From Planktomarina antarctica (GTDB lineage Bacteria; Pseudomonadota; Alphaproteobacteria; Rhodobacterales; Rhodobacteraceae), in assembly GCA_029962705.1 (NCBI GenBank), contig JARPSE010000002.1, positions 1 to 64,000 on the forward strand: a stretch of DNA of 64,000 nt. The letters are read 5' to 3'. Below are positions 31,811 through 40,538 of this stretch, piece by piece. Made by a program: the position numbers and the translations under genes. The notes under the pieces are model-generated. The model was not told the origin of the DNA. It worked only from the letters and a program-made list of their open reading frames with translations, and did no database searches. The number at the start of each line of letters is the position of its first letter. Position 1 is the stretch's first letter.

Positions 31811-33994
31811 ATGTCTGATTTCACCAAAACTCAAGATGCAGACGGTGTAGCAACTCTCACTTGGGACTGCACCAACCGGTCCATGAATGTGATGAGCGAA
31901 GAAGGCTTCGCTCATCTCGATACCATAGTCGACAGCTGCATTTCAGATAAGGCCATCAAAGGCGTGATTATCACATCTGCCAAGGCAGACTTTGCCGCTG
32001 GCATGGATTTGGCGGTAATTGCCAAAATTAAAGAGATTAACCCTGACAAACCAGCTCAAGGCTGTTTCGATATGGTCATGAAAATTCACCACATCATTCG
32101 CAAGATCGAATTGGCAGGTATGGATTTCAAAACCCAAAAAGGTGGAAAACCATTTGTTGCTGTATTGCCCGGCACGGCACTGGGGATCGGTTTAGAAATT
32201 TCTTTAGCGTGCCATCACATCATCGCTGCAGACAACCCAAAGGCCAAAATTGGCCTACCCGAAATTAAGGTCGGTATTTTCCCAGGTGCGGGAGGCACCA
32301 CCCGTTTAGTACGCAAAATGGGCGTAATGGCGGCAAGCCCATTTTTGTTTCAAGGCAAATTGAGTACACCCACTCAAGCTTTAGCTGCCGGCATCATCCA
32401 TGCGGTCAGCAACACACCTTTGCAAGACGCCAAAGAATGGATTATGGCAGCCAAAGATACAGATCTAATCAAACCTTGGGACGCTAAGGGCTATAAGATG
32501 CCCGGCGGCGCACCCTACCATCCCACAGGTTTCATGACCTTTGTGGGCGCATCTGCCATGGTCAACGCTCAAACTATGGGGGTTTATCCTGCGGCCAAAG
32601 CTCTTTTAAGCGCAATCTATGAGGGCGCGTTAGTACCCTTTGATACAGCTCTAAAAATTGAGGCCCGGCAGTTCACATCTGTTTTAATGAACCCTTCCTC
32701 TTCAAACATGATCCGCAGTCTATTTATCAATAAAGGAGCCCTTGAAAAAGGTGCCGTACGGCCTGCGGAAGTGTCGGATCAATCTGTGTGGAAATTGGGC
32801 ATCATGGGATCCGGTATGATGGGCGCGGGCATAGCCTTGGTCTCTGCTCAAGCTGGCATTAATGTTGTGCTGATAGATCAGGCTCAAAAGAGTGCCGATA
32901 AGGGCAAAGGCTATGTGGCAGCTTACTGCGATAAAGGAATTGTCCACAAAAAGATTACAGCAGAGCAAAAAGATGCACTGCTCGCTCGGATCAATCCCAC
33001 CACTAATTATCAAGATTTAGCAGACTGTGACCTAATCATCGAAGCGGTATTTGAAGATCCCAGCACAAAGGCTGAAGTTATACGCAATGTGGAGGCTGTG
33101 ATCCGTGAAGATTGCATCTTTGCCACCAACACCTCAACACTGCCAATCTCAGATCTGGCCAAGGCAAGCATACGCCCAGAGCAGTTTATCGGAATTCACT
33201 TTTTCAGTCCTGTAGAGAAGATGCTTCTGGTTGAAATCATCAAGGGCAAAGAGACTGGTGATCGGGCAGTTGCAAAAGCGCTAGATTATGTAGGCCAAAT
33301 CCAAAAAACGCCAATTGTTGTGAATGATGCACGCTTCTTCTTCGCTAACCGCTGCATCATTCCCTATATCAACGAAGGTATCCGTATGGTGAGAGAGGGT
33401 ATTGAACCCGCTTTGATTGAAAATGCGGCCAAGTTGATGGGCATGCCTTTGGGACCACTTCAGCTAAGCGATGAAACCTCGATTGATCTTGGCGTGAAAA
33501 TAGCAAAGACCACCAAAGCGGCAATGGGTACGGCCTATGATAATGATCAAGCAGATGAGGTTTTGTTTTGGCTGTTCGATCAAGGGCGTCTAGGCCGCAA
33601 ATCCTCAGCTGGCTTTTATGAATACGATGTACGCGGCAAGCGCGTTGGTATTTGGCAAGGCCTGCGGGACCAATACACTCAGGAGGGCGCAAATCTTGAC
33701 CTCATCGAAGTGCAACATCGGCTCATGTTCGCTCAAACTTTAGAGGCAGTACGCGCCCTACAAGAGGGTGTGCTTATGGATGTGCGAGAGGCGGATGTTG
33801 GTGCTATTTTAGGCTGGGGGTTTGCGCCGTGGTCCGGTGGTCCATTGTCTTGGTTTGACATGATGGGTGCAGAATATGCCGCAGCACGGTGTGATCAATT
33901 GATGTCTACCTATGGCCTACGGTTTGCAGCCCCAGATCTATTGCGCGAGATGGCCAAAGAAGGTGCTAGCTTCTACGACCGCTTCACCGCTTAA
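31811..33994 (+). CDS. fadJ: Multifunctional enoyl-CoA hydratase/3-hydroxyacyl-CoA dehydrogenase
   Basis: The alpha subunit of the beta-oxidation complex: hydrates 2-enoyl-CoA and oxidises 3-hydroxyacyl-CoA with NAD+. In the 727-aa protein residues 1-300 are the crotonase domain (oxyanion-hole GTALGIGLEISLACHHIIA, catalytic glutamate in GLPEIKVGIFPGAGG), about 330-510 the Rossmann dehydrogenase domain (MGSGMMGAGIALVSAQAG; catalytic His in FIGIHFFSPVEKM), then two C-terminal HAD domains (ARFFFANR, GWGFAPWSGGP). It could equally be labelled FadB. AAGGAG stands 8 bases before ATG 31811, so the longer frame from 31781 is rejected. The thiolase upstream is its usual partner. Confidence 0.93.
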   Translation: MSDFTKTQDADGVATLTWDCTNRSMNVMSEEGFAHLDTIVDSCISDKAIKGVIITSAKADFAAGMDLAVIAKIKEINPDKPAQGCFDMVMKIHHIIRKIELAGMDFKTQKGGKPFVAVLPGTALGIGLEISLACHHIIAADNPKAKIGLPEIKVGIFPGAGGTTRLVRKMGVMAASPFLFQGKLSTPTQALAAGIIHAVSNTPLQDAKEWIMAAKDTDLIKPWDAKGYKMPGGAPYHPTGFMTFVGASAMVNAQTMGVYPAAKALLSAIYEGALVPFDTALKIEARQFTSVLMNPSSSNMIRSLFINKGALEKGAVRPAEVSDQSVWKLGIMGSGMMGAGIALVSAQAGINVVLIDQAQKSADKGKGYVAAYCDKGIVHKKITAEQKDALLARINPTTNYQDLADCDLIIEAVFEDPSTKAEVIRNVEAVIREDCIFATNTSTLPISDLAKASIRPEQFIGIHFFSPVEKMLLVEIIKGKETGDRAVAKALDYVGQIQKTPIVVNDARFFFANRCIIPYINEGIRMVREGIEPALIENAAKLMGMPLGPLQLSDETSIDLGVKIAKTTKAAMGTAYDNDQADEVLFWLFDQGRLGRKSSAGFYEYDVRGKRVGIWQGLRDQYTQEGANLDLIEVQHRLMFAQTLEAVRALQEGVLMDVREADVGAILGWGFAPWSGGPLSWFDMMGAEYAAARCDQLMSTYGLRFAAPDLLREMAKEGASFYDRFTA

Positions 33995-34028
33995 AATTTA
34001 TTTAATTTAGAGCACTAGTGGCAGCGCA

Positions 34029-34928
34029 TCATGCATTAGTTTTGGAGCGGATAGAAATTACAACTCCAGTAACTATGATTAAGCCAATACCAAGAAATCC
34101 TAAGGTGCTCAAACGATCTCCAAACAATACCCAAGCCGTGATACTTGCAAAAATAATCATCGAATATTCAAATACAGATACATAAGTTACCTCGCCAATC
34201 AGATAGGCCTTTATGACGAAGCCAATCCCAACGAGCGATAACACTCCCTGCAACCAAATCCACACCCAAACACCAGCGGAAGGCCACACCCACCCACGAC
34301 TGAGGTAGCTGCTCGGGTCTCCAGGATTAAAATAGAGGTAGGCCGCCCCCAAGCCCCCAAAAATTAGCATTAAAAACATATATGACCACAGCAATGCAAC
34401 AGCGCTTTCGCCTTCACACCATTTTCGAGTGGCGACATTGCCAAAGGCGTACATCAGCCCAGCTGACACAGGGATAAGGTTAGCCCAATTCAATCCACCA
34501 ACATCAGGCTTTAGAACTAAAATTGTGCCCACAAAACCCAAAACGGCTGTCGCAAGCCGAACACGTCCAATGGCACGTCGGGACCAGATCGCATTAATGA
34601 ACATCACAAAAACTGGCGCTGTGAATAGTCCAGCCGCGACCGCAGCGATTGGAAGAAAACCTAAACAGCCAAAATAAACGAACATCGCACCAGATAAAAA
34701 CATATTGCGGCCCAGAACTGGCCAAAGCCTTTTGGGCTTCAAATCCCATCCAGAAAGTAAACCAAAAACTACAATAACTGGTACGGCAATCAAGCTACGT
34801 ACAAAGTGAAATTGCCAAAGGCTAATTTCCACTGCAATAAATTTCATAAAATTATCGATGACTCCCAAGATAGCCATGCCGGTCACCATGAAAAAAATTG
34901 ACGCAACAGTATTTGATTTTTGCTCCAT
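34029..34928 (-). CDS. EamA/DMT-family transporter
   Basis: A 299-aa inner-membrane protein of the EamA family with two five-helix halves. The first repeat includes NFMKFIAVEISLWQFHFVRSL and the SGAMFVYFGCLGFLPIAAVA segment typical of the S-adenosylmethionine-uptake-like/RhaT branch; the second ends in VFEYSMIIFASITAWVLFGDRL. Substrate unknown. It lies between FadJ (convergent, 34-bp gap) and the acyl-CoA synthetase (divergent, 70 bp), so it is probably a stand-alone gene. Confidence 0.86.
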   Translation of the reverse strand: MEQKSNTVASIFFMVTGMAILGVIDNFMKFIAVEISLWQFHFVRSLIAVPVIVVFGLLSGWDLKPKRLWPVLGRNMFLSGAMFVYFGCLGFLPIAAVAAGLFTAPVFVMFINAIWSRRAIGRVRLATAVLGFVGTILVLKPDVGGLNWANLIPVSAGLMYAFGNVATRKWCEGESAVALLWSYMFLMLIFGGLGAAYLYFNPGDPSSYLSRGWVWPSAGVWVWIWLQGVLSLVGIGFVIKAYLIGEVTYVSVFEYSMIIFASITAWVLFGDRLSTLGFLGIGLIIVTGVVISIRSKTNA

Positions 34929-34998
34929 TCAGTGTGCATGACCTCTTGAAATCATTCCTGCAAGCGCGATAGTGCCTCCTAAAGGGGAGAATTGCGAC

Positions 34999-36624
34999 AT
35001 GGGATGGATGGCTGACGAAAAAGGCTTGGGCAAGTGCCAAGCAAATTACGTACCCCTAACGCCACTGTCACATTTGCAGCGCGCGGCTACTGTCTTCGCC
35101 GACCATACCGCCGTTGTATATGGATCCCACCGCGCAACCTACAAGCAATACCACGCAAGGGTCAGCAAGTTAGCAAGCGCACTTGCAGGCATTGGCGTTA
35201 TGCCTGGCGATGTAGTTACCACACTTCTACCCAACACTACCGCTCAAATTGAAGCCAGTTTCGGCGTACCCGCTTGTGGCGCAGTGCTCAACACCGTCAA
35301 TACTCGGCTGGATATTGGGACGCTTACCTATATCCTTGAGCATGGGGAAGCCAAAGTAGTTATGGTGGATAGTCAATTCCTATCCCCGGTAGAAGCCGCA
35401 CTTGCTTTAATGAACGGCGCAGTCCCTAAAATCATCGAAGTTGCTGACCCTGATTCAGGTTTCCTAGCTAGCGGCCGCCATCCAGAATATGAAGATTTCA
35501 TCTCAAAAGGTAATGATAGTTACAGTTGGGTTATGCCAAGCGATGAGTGGGAGAGCCTCGCACTCAATTATACGTCCGGCACGACGGGTCGACCCAAAGG
35601 TGTAGTCTACCATCACCGTGGTGCTTATCTAATGACCATGGGTACGCCAATTAGCTGGAGAATGGTTCTTAAGCCTGTGTTCATGGCCATTGTACCATTG
35701 TTTCACTGCAACGGCTGGAACCATACTTGGATGATGCCACTATTGGGTGGTACGGTCGTGGGCTGCAGAGATGTCTCGGCCAAAGCCATATACAACGGGA
35801 TTGCAGAGGAAGGTGTCTCACATTTTGGCGGTGCACCCATTGTGCTCAATATGATCGTCAACGCCAGGGCAGAACATCGCCGAAATTTTGATCATGAGGT
35901 TGAGATCTTCACCGCAGGCGCACCGCCCGCGCCCGCAACATTGATAGGAATCGAAAAATTAGGTTTCAACGTCACCCAAGTTTATGGCCTCACCGAGACC
36001 TATGGTCATGTCGTGGAATGCCTCTGGGACAGCATTTGGGATGAGCTGCCTGAGTCAGACAAATCGGCTCTCAAAGCCCGCCAAGGGGTGGCAATGCCAA
36101 TGATGGACGTGACCACAGTTGTAGACAGCACAGGTACTCAAATTCCAATGGATGGCAAAACACAGGGCGAGATTGTCATGCGTGGTAATTCAGTAATGAA
36201 GGGCTACTATAAGAATCCTGAAGCCACTGAAAAATCGTTTGTAGGTGGATTTTTCCACTCTGAAGATATCGCAGTACAGCATTCTAATAGTATGATGCAA
36301 ATCGCAGATCGGATGAAGGATATCATTATCTCCGGTGGCGAAAATATATCCAGTATCGAAGTAGAAGGCGCAATTATGGCACATCCCGCTGTGAGTCTCT
36401 GCGCCGTGGTCGCCAAACCAGATGACAAATGGGGTGAAGTGCCCTGTGCATTTGTTGAACTTTTGCCTGGAAAATCCGCAACAGAAACTGAGGTGATTGC
36501 CTTTGTACGTGGCAAATTGGCAGGTTTCAAAACCCCCAAACGCGTGGTGTTTCAAGATCTACCCAAGACCTCCACAGGTAAAATTCAGAAATTTGAACTT
36601 CGGGTCATTGCCAAAACAGCCTAA
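34999..36624 (+). CDS. Acyl-CoA synthetase (AMP-forming)
   Basis: A 541-aa member of the ANL adenylate-forming superfamily that activates a carboxylic acid to its CoA thioester via an acyl-AMP. Motifs: P-loop NYTSGTTGRPKGVVYHHRG (about residue 185), YGLTETYG, the GGFFHSEDIAV aspartate, RMKDIIISGGENIS and the catalytic lysine of KTSTGKIQKF near the C terminus. GGAGA stands 9 bases before ATG 34999. The chain length of the substrate is not readable; medium-chain fatty acids fit the neighbouring beta-oxidation genes, and methylmercaptopropionate (the DmdB reaction) is another possibility in marine roseobacters, unproven here. Confidence 0.87.
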   Translation: MGWMADEKGLGKCQANYVPLTPLSHLQRAATVFADHTAVVYGSHRATYKQYHARVSKLASALAGIGVMPGDVVTTLLPNTTAQIEASFGVPACGAVLNTVNTRLDIGTLTYILEHGEAKVVMVDSQFLSPVEAALALMNGAVPKIIEVADPDSGFLASGRHPEYEDFISKGNDSYSWVMPSDEWESLALNYTSGTTGRPKGVVYHHRGAYLMTMGTPISWRMVLKPVFMAIVPLFHCNGWNHTWMMPLLGGTVVGCRDVSAKAIYNGIAEEGVSHFGGAPIVLNMIVNARAEHRRNFDHEVEIFTAGAPPAPATLIGIEKLGFNVTQVYGLTETYGHVVECLWDSIWDELPESDKSALKARQGVAMPMMDVTTVVDSTGTQIPMDGKTQGEIVMRGNSVMKGYYKNPEATEKSFVGGFFHSEDIAVQHSNSMMQIADRMKDIIISGGENISSIEVEGAIMAHPAVSLCAVVAKPDDKWGEVPCAFVELLPGKSATETEVIAFVRGKLAGFKTPKRVVFQDLPKTSTGKIQKFELRVIAKTA

Positions 36625-36719
36625 GTAAAAAGATGCTTCAAACAGAACCCAAGGCTGAAGCCATTGCGAAGCTCACGGGATAGCCCTATCGTTACCGAAA
36701 AGAGGCAGAGCGGGCCTAG

Positions 36720-37733
36720 ATGACAGCACTTAAGGAATATGATCGACTGGAATGTACCGGTCTATGGCGCAGTGGACCTGCGGAGCAAAGGCGAGAGGTA
36801 GTGATATCAGTCGGGGAAGTAACTATTGTATTAACCGATATGCAAAACCGCGCACTGGCTCATTGGTCCCTTGCTGCAGTAGATGTGCAGAAACATGGGA
36901 GCGATAAAGCCACATTGCGCCCCGGGGCAGACTCTGAGGAAAGCTTGGAAATCGCAGATCGTACTATGCTGGAGGCACTGCTCAAAGTTCAAAAAGCCAT
37001 CGATATAAGCCGCCCACATCCCGGCCGATTGCGTATCATTTTAGCAGCCTCCTCCCTAGTTATCATTGGCTTAATCTCTATCTTTTGGGGCCCACAGGCC
37101 GTGATCAGTTATGCAAGTAAAATACTACCCGCAGTCAAAAGGGTACAACTTGGAGATGCGCTCGCTCTGCGCATTGGGCAATTAGCGGGGCCATATTGCA
37201 CCAGTCCAGAGGGTATTCGTACATCCAAACAATTAGTAGATCGCTTAAACACAACTATCCCCCTGCGCCTATCAGTCCTACCCGGCCAACGCAGTCACCC
37301 CATCATGCTGCCGGGTGGACATGTATTATTATTTGAAAATATGGTGACCACATCCGATGATGCCGCCGTCACCGCCGGCTATATTTTATCCGCACTGGCA
37401 GCCAATCAACACTACGATACAGTGCAACTCTACCTTGAGCAGGCTGGGCCTCTTATCTCCCTAAGCTTCATTGCATCCAACGATCTATCACATGAACAGG
37501 TTGACCAAATAGCGAAAATCGCACTGTCACAGCCGACCCGCCCATCGCCACAAACAGCTCTAATCAACCTATTTGCAACAGCCCAGATAAGCTCGAGCCC
37601 CTTCGCTCGAGCGATATCCAGCCCAGAGACCCAAGATTTGGCCACCCAAGATCCATTCCCGACAGGATCACCCTACCCTATTCTGGCCGATGGGGCATGG
37701 CTGGGCCTTCAGGCAATTTGTTTGGATATGTAA
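36720..37733 (+). CDS. Membrane protein with a degenerate M48-like region
   Basis: A 337-aa protein that I recognise only as a conserved Rhodobacterales hypothetical. Residues 1-100 are a soluble N-terminal domain (RREVVISVGEVTIVLTD), about 101-125 a single membrane helix (LRIILAASSLVIIGLISIFW), and the rest probably periplasmic. Residues 196-231 resemble the start of M48 zinc proteases (LPGGHVLLFENMV, then AAVTAGYILSALAANQH), but where HExxH is expected the sequence reads Ser224-Ala-Leu-Ala-Ala228, so no zinc site remains. It may be a pseudoprotease or adaptor. It follows the acyl-CoA synthetase by 95 bases and converges on upp. Confidence 0.68.
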   Translation: MTALKEYDRLECTGLWRSGPAEQRREVVISVGEVTIVLTDMQNRALAHWSLAAVDVQKHGSDKATLRPGADSEESLEIADRTMLEALLKVQKAIDISRPHPGRLRIILAASSLVIIGLISIFWGPQAVISYASKILPAVKRVQLGDALALRIGQLAGPYCTSPEGIRTSKQLVDRLNTTIPLRLSVLPGQRSHPIMLPGGHVLLFENMVTTSDDAAVTAGYILSALAANQHYDTVQLYLEQAGPLISLSFIASNDLSHEQVDQIAKIALSQPTRPSPQTALINLFATAQISSSPFARAISSPETQDLATQDPFPTGSPYPILADGAWLGLQAICLDM

Positions 37734-37774
37734 TTCAAGGGAGGACAAATTCTCCAAGGCATCATCTACCCACA

Positions 37775-38401
37775 TCACTTAGTCCCAAACATTCGGTCGC
37801 CCGCATCACCTAGCCCAGGGAGTATATAGCCTATATCACTTAGCTTCTCGTCCACAGCGGCAGTCACAATATCAACGTCAGGATGCGCTTCTTGCATCCT
37901 GGCAATACCTTCAGGGGCTGCCAGTAGGCATAGGAACTTGATATTGCGTGCACCAGCTTGTTTAAGAAGATCAATTGCCGCGACGCTTGAATTTCCGGTG
38001 GCCAGCATGGGATCCACCGCAATCACAACTCGGCTTTTTAAATCTTCTGGTACTTTAAAATAATATTGCACAGGCTTAAGGGTTTTCTCATCGCGGTAGA
38101 GACCCACAAAGCCCACGCGCGCTGAAGGAATCAACTCAAGAACTCCATCCAAAAGCCCATTTCCAGCCCGCAGAATTGATACCAAAGCAAGTTTTTTTCC
38201 TGCCAAAACAGGTGCTTGCATTGTGGTCATGGGAGTTTCAATTGTTCGGCCTTCAAGCGGCAGATCTCGGGTCACCTCATAGGCAATCAGATGGCTAATT
38301 TCGCGAAGAAGCTGGCGAAACTGATTGGTTGGGGTAGCCTTATCGCGCATCAGGGTCAGCTTGTGTTGTACGAGTGGGTGATCCACAATAGTGAGTGTCA
38401 T
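37775..38401 (-). CDS. upp: Uracil phosphoribosyltransferase
   Basis: Makes UMP from uracil and PRPP. The 208-aa protein has the family N terminus (VDHPLVQHKLTLMRD), the ILRAGNGLLDGVLELIP loop, the PRPP-binding segment VIAVDPMLATGNSSVAAID and the C-terminal uracil-binding GYILPGLGDAGDRMFGTK. Last gene of the five-gene salvage operon cdd-deoA-deoB-add-upp; its start overlaps the add stop by four bases. Confidence 0.96.
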   Translation of the reverse strand: MTLTIVDHPLVQHKLTLMRDKATPTNQFRQLLREISHLIAYEVTRDLPLEGRTIETPMTTMQAPVLAGKKLALVSILRAGNGLLDGVLELIPSARVGFVGLYRDEKTLKPVQYYFKVPEDLKSRVVIAVDPMLATGNSSVAAIDLLKQAGARNIKFLCLLAAPEGIARMQEAHPDVDIVTAAVDEKLSDIGYILPGLGDAGDRMFGTK

Positions 38402-39369
38402 ACGATTTCCAATCTTTTAGCTATTAGGTCTTTAGTGCCAGCATCACAAAATGCTGCTTCCAAGGCCGTTTCATTCAACAGTTTAAAATCATCCACACCC
38501 CAGCCAAAGACCTGTTCTAATCTCTCAAATTCTTTGGTCATCGTCGTGTGAAAAAATGGTGGGTCATCGGTACTAACAGTAACCTTAACTCCAGCATCTC
38601 GCAGCTTAACAATGGGATGTTGGGCTAAATTCGCATAGACACCTAGCGCTATATTTGAACCAGGGTTTACTTCAAGAACAATACCAGTTTCAGCCAAATA
38701 ATCTACCAATTTGGAGTCATCGATAGCCTGTACACCATGGCCAATTCGCTCAACTTTCAGATCTTCAAGCGTATCCCAGATCGACTGCGCACCGCCCCAC
38801 TCACCGGCGTGACTGGTCAATCGCAAACCAGCTTCACGCGCCATATCGAAAGCACGCGAAAAATCACCCGCAGCGCCCACATCTTCTGCGCCCCCCATTC
38901 CGAAGCCAACTATCCAGTCGCCTGCAGTTTCAACAGCACATCTAGCCGTTTCACGCGCTTTATCCGGCCCAAAATGCCTAATGCAGGTTACTATGCCCTT
39001 AAGAGTTACCCCCTCTACATGAGCCTCTTGCATAGCCTCAAGATACTCACGCCAAGCCCCTACATCTCGGCCACCACAAAAATCAGGCGACACGAAAGTT
39101 TCCGCATAAACAACATTATGCTCAGCTAGGTTTTCCAAAACCGATTGCGTGAGACGCTTGAAGTCCTCCGGACTTTTTAGAGCAAGTGTTGCAGCCTCAT
39201 AGACTGCTAGAAATTCGTTAAAGCTATCGTATTTATAGGCGCCACTTTTATCAAATATTTTCCGAGTATCGACAGATTTTTCCACCGCCAGTTCTCGGAT
39301 AAAAGCGGGATCAGCAGCCCCTTCAAGGTGCAGATGTAACTCAACTTTTGGAAACGATTTCCAGCTCAT
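38398..39369 (-). CDS. add: Adenosine deaminase
   Basis: Hydrolytic deamination of adenosine or deoxyadenosine to inosine or deoxyinosine. The 323-aa TIM-barrel protein shows the zinc ligands His-x-His in KVELHLHLEGA, SHAGEWGG with the catalytic His and Glu, ERIGHGVQAI and the paired aspartates of STDDPPFFHTT. The FFHTT variant is of the adenosine and not the adenine deaminase type. Four-base overlaps link it to deoB upstream and upp downstream. Confidence 0.93.
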   Translation of the reverse strand: MSWKSFPKVELHLHLEGAADPAFIRELAVEKSVDTRKIFDKSGAYKYDSFNEFLAVYEAATLALKSPEDFKRLTQSVLENLAEHNVVYAETFVSPDFCGGRDVGAWREYLEAMQEAHVEGVTLKGIVTCIRHFGPDKARETARCAVETAGDWIVGFGMGGAEDVGAAGDFSRAFDMAREAGLRLTSHAGEWGGAQSIWDTLEDLKVERIGHGVQAIDDSKLVDYLAETGIVLEVNPGSNIALGVYANLAQHPIVKLRDAGVKVTVSTDDPPFFHTTMTKEFERLEQVFGWGVDDFKLLNETALEAAFCDAGTKDLIAKRLEIV

Positions 39370-40538
39370 AAAAAACTCCTGCCTTCACCCAAAACGGGCA
39401 CAGTCAGATGTTCAGCTAAAGTGGCCGCAACATCTTGGAACCTAATGGTTCCACGTGCTCTAACCCTTTGTGATAGGTTTTGACAATGGACAAGAACTGG
39501 TACTTGCTCACGGGTATGGTCAGAGCCACGCCAGGTGGGGTCGTTGCCGTGGTCTGCCGTGAAAATTACCAAATCGTCAGAGCGAGTTTGTGCCAAAACA
39601 GGCCCAATCGCTGCATCGAACCATTCCAAGGCTCGCGCATATCCTTCCGGATCACGCCGATGGCCATATAAGCTATCAAATTCAACAAAATTAGCAAATG
39701 TCAAACTGCCTTCTGGTGCGTTTTGAACCTCATCCACCAAATGCTCCATCAGCTCAGCATCACTACCGTTACGACAGTAGGTAATTCCCTTCATTGAGAA
39801 AATATCGCCAATCTTGCCGATGGAATGCACATGGCGTCCCGCGTTTTGCACCCAATCACACAGGGTGGCAGAGGGTGGATCCATCGAAAAGTCTTTGCGC
39901 TTCAAGGTACGTTCAAACCCAGCTTCGACAGAGCCAACAAAGGGCCTAGCAATCACGCGCCCCACCTTCATCTCATGCAAAATAGGGGCGAGATTTTGGC
40001 ATAGATCATAGAGCCGTTGCAACCCGAAACACTCTTCATGCGCGGCAATCTGAAAAACACTATCTGCAGAGGTATAGCAAATTGGTAGACCTAAATTTAT
40101 ATGTTGGGCGCCAAAAGCCTCAATTACTTGAAGGCCAGAGGCATGACAATTGGCCAGACTACCCCCAGCGAACTGTGCCAACGCAGCCATAATATTGGGT
40201 GGGAAAGCGGGGGTTTCATTCGGGAAGTAGTGCCAATTCCAAGGTACAGGCACACCAGCCAACTCCCAGTGGCCTGATGGCGTATCCTTGCCATTGGAAA
40301 TTTCACGAGCCACAGCCCAAGCTCCTTGAGTCGGATCGGGCCAAGGCGACGGAAAGCCACTAGAGTGTGTGAGTGCAGCCCCCAAACCCAGAGCAGCTAA
40401 ATTAGGCATCTTTAACGCACCCTGCCGCGCATCGATGATATGGCCCAAAGTATTGGCTCCAGCATCGCCAAAGGCAGTAGCATCCGGCGCACCGCCACAT
40501 CCTAGGGAATCCAGCACAATCAAAAATGCCCGGCTCAT
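39366..40538 (-). CDS. deoB: Phosphopentomutase
   Basis: Interconverts (deoxy)ribose 1-phosphate and 5-phosphate, joining nucleoside phosphorolysis to the pentose phosphate pathway. The 390-aa alkaline-phosphatase-superfamily enzyme has FLIVLDSLGCGGAPDA (metal ligand Asp), GKDTPSGHWELAG with the phosphorylated Thr, NFVEFDSLYGHRRDP, and TADHGNDPTW with GSDHTREQVP. It sits between deoA and add with four-base overlaps on both sides. Confidence 0.96.
   Translation of the reverse strand: MSRAFLIVLDSLGCGGAPDATAFGDAGANTLGHIIDARQGALKMPNLAALGLGAALTHSSGFPSPWPDPTQGAWAVAREISNGKDTPSGHWELAGVPVPWNWHYFPNETPAFPPNIMAALAQFAGGSLANCHASGLQVIEAFGAQHINLGLPICYTSADSVFQIAAHEECFGLQRLYDLCQNLAPILHEMKVGRVIARPFVGSVEAGFERTLKRKDFSMDPPSATLCDWVQNAGRHVHSIGKIGDIFSMKGITYCRNGSDAELMEHLVDEVQNAPEGSLTFANFVEFDSLYGHRRDPEGYARALEWFDAAIGPVLAQTRSDDLVIFTADHGNDPTWRGSDHTREQVPVLVHCQNLSQRVRARGTIRFQDVAATLAEHLTVPVLGEGRSFL

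Noticed and set aside
34999..36624. Naming the acyl-CoA synthetase DmdB
   Set aside because: No other DMSP gene lies nearby and the ANL motifs do not separate methylmercaptopropionate from other acids; the general name is safer.
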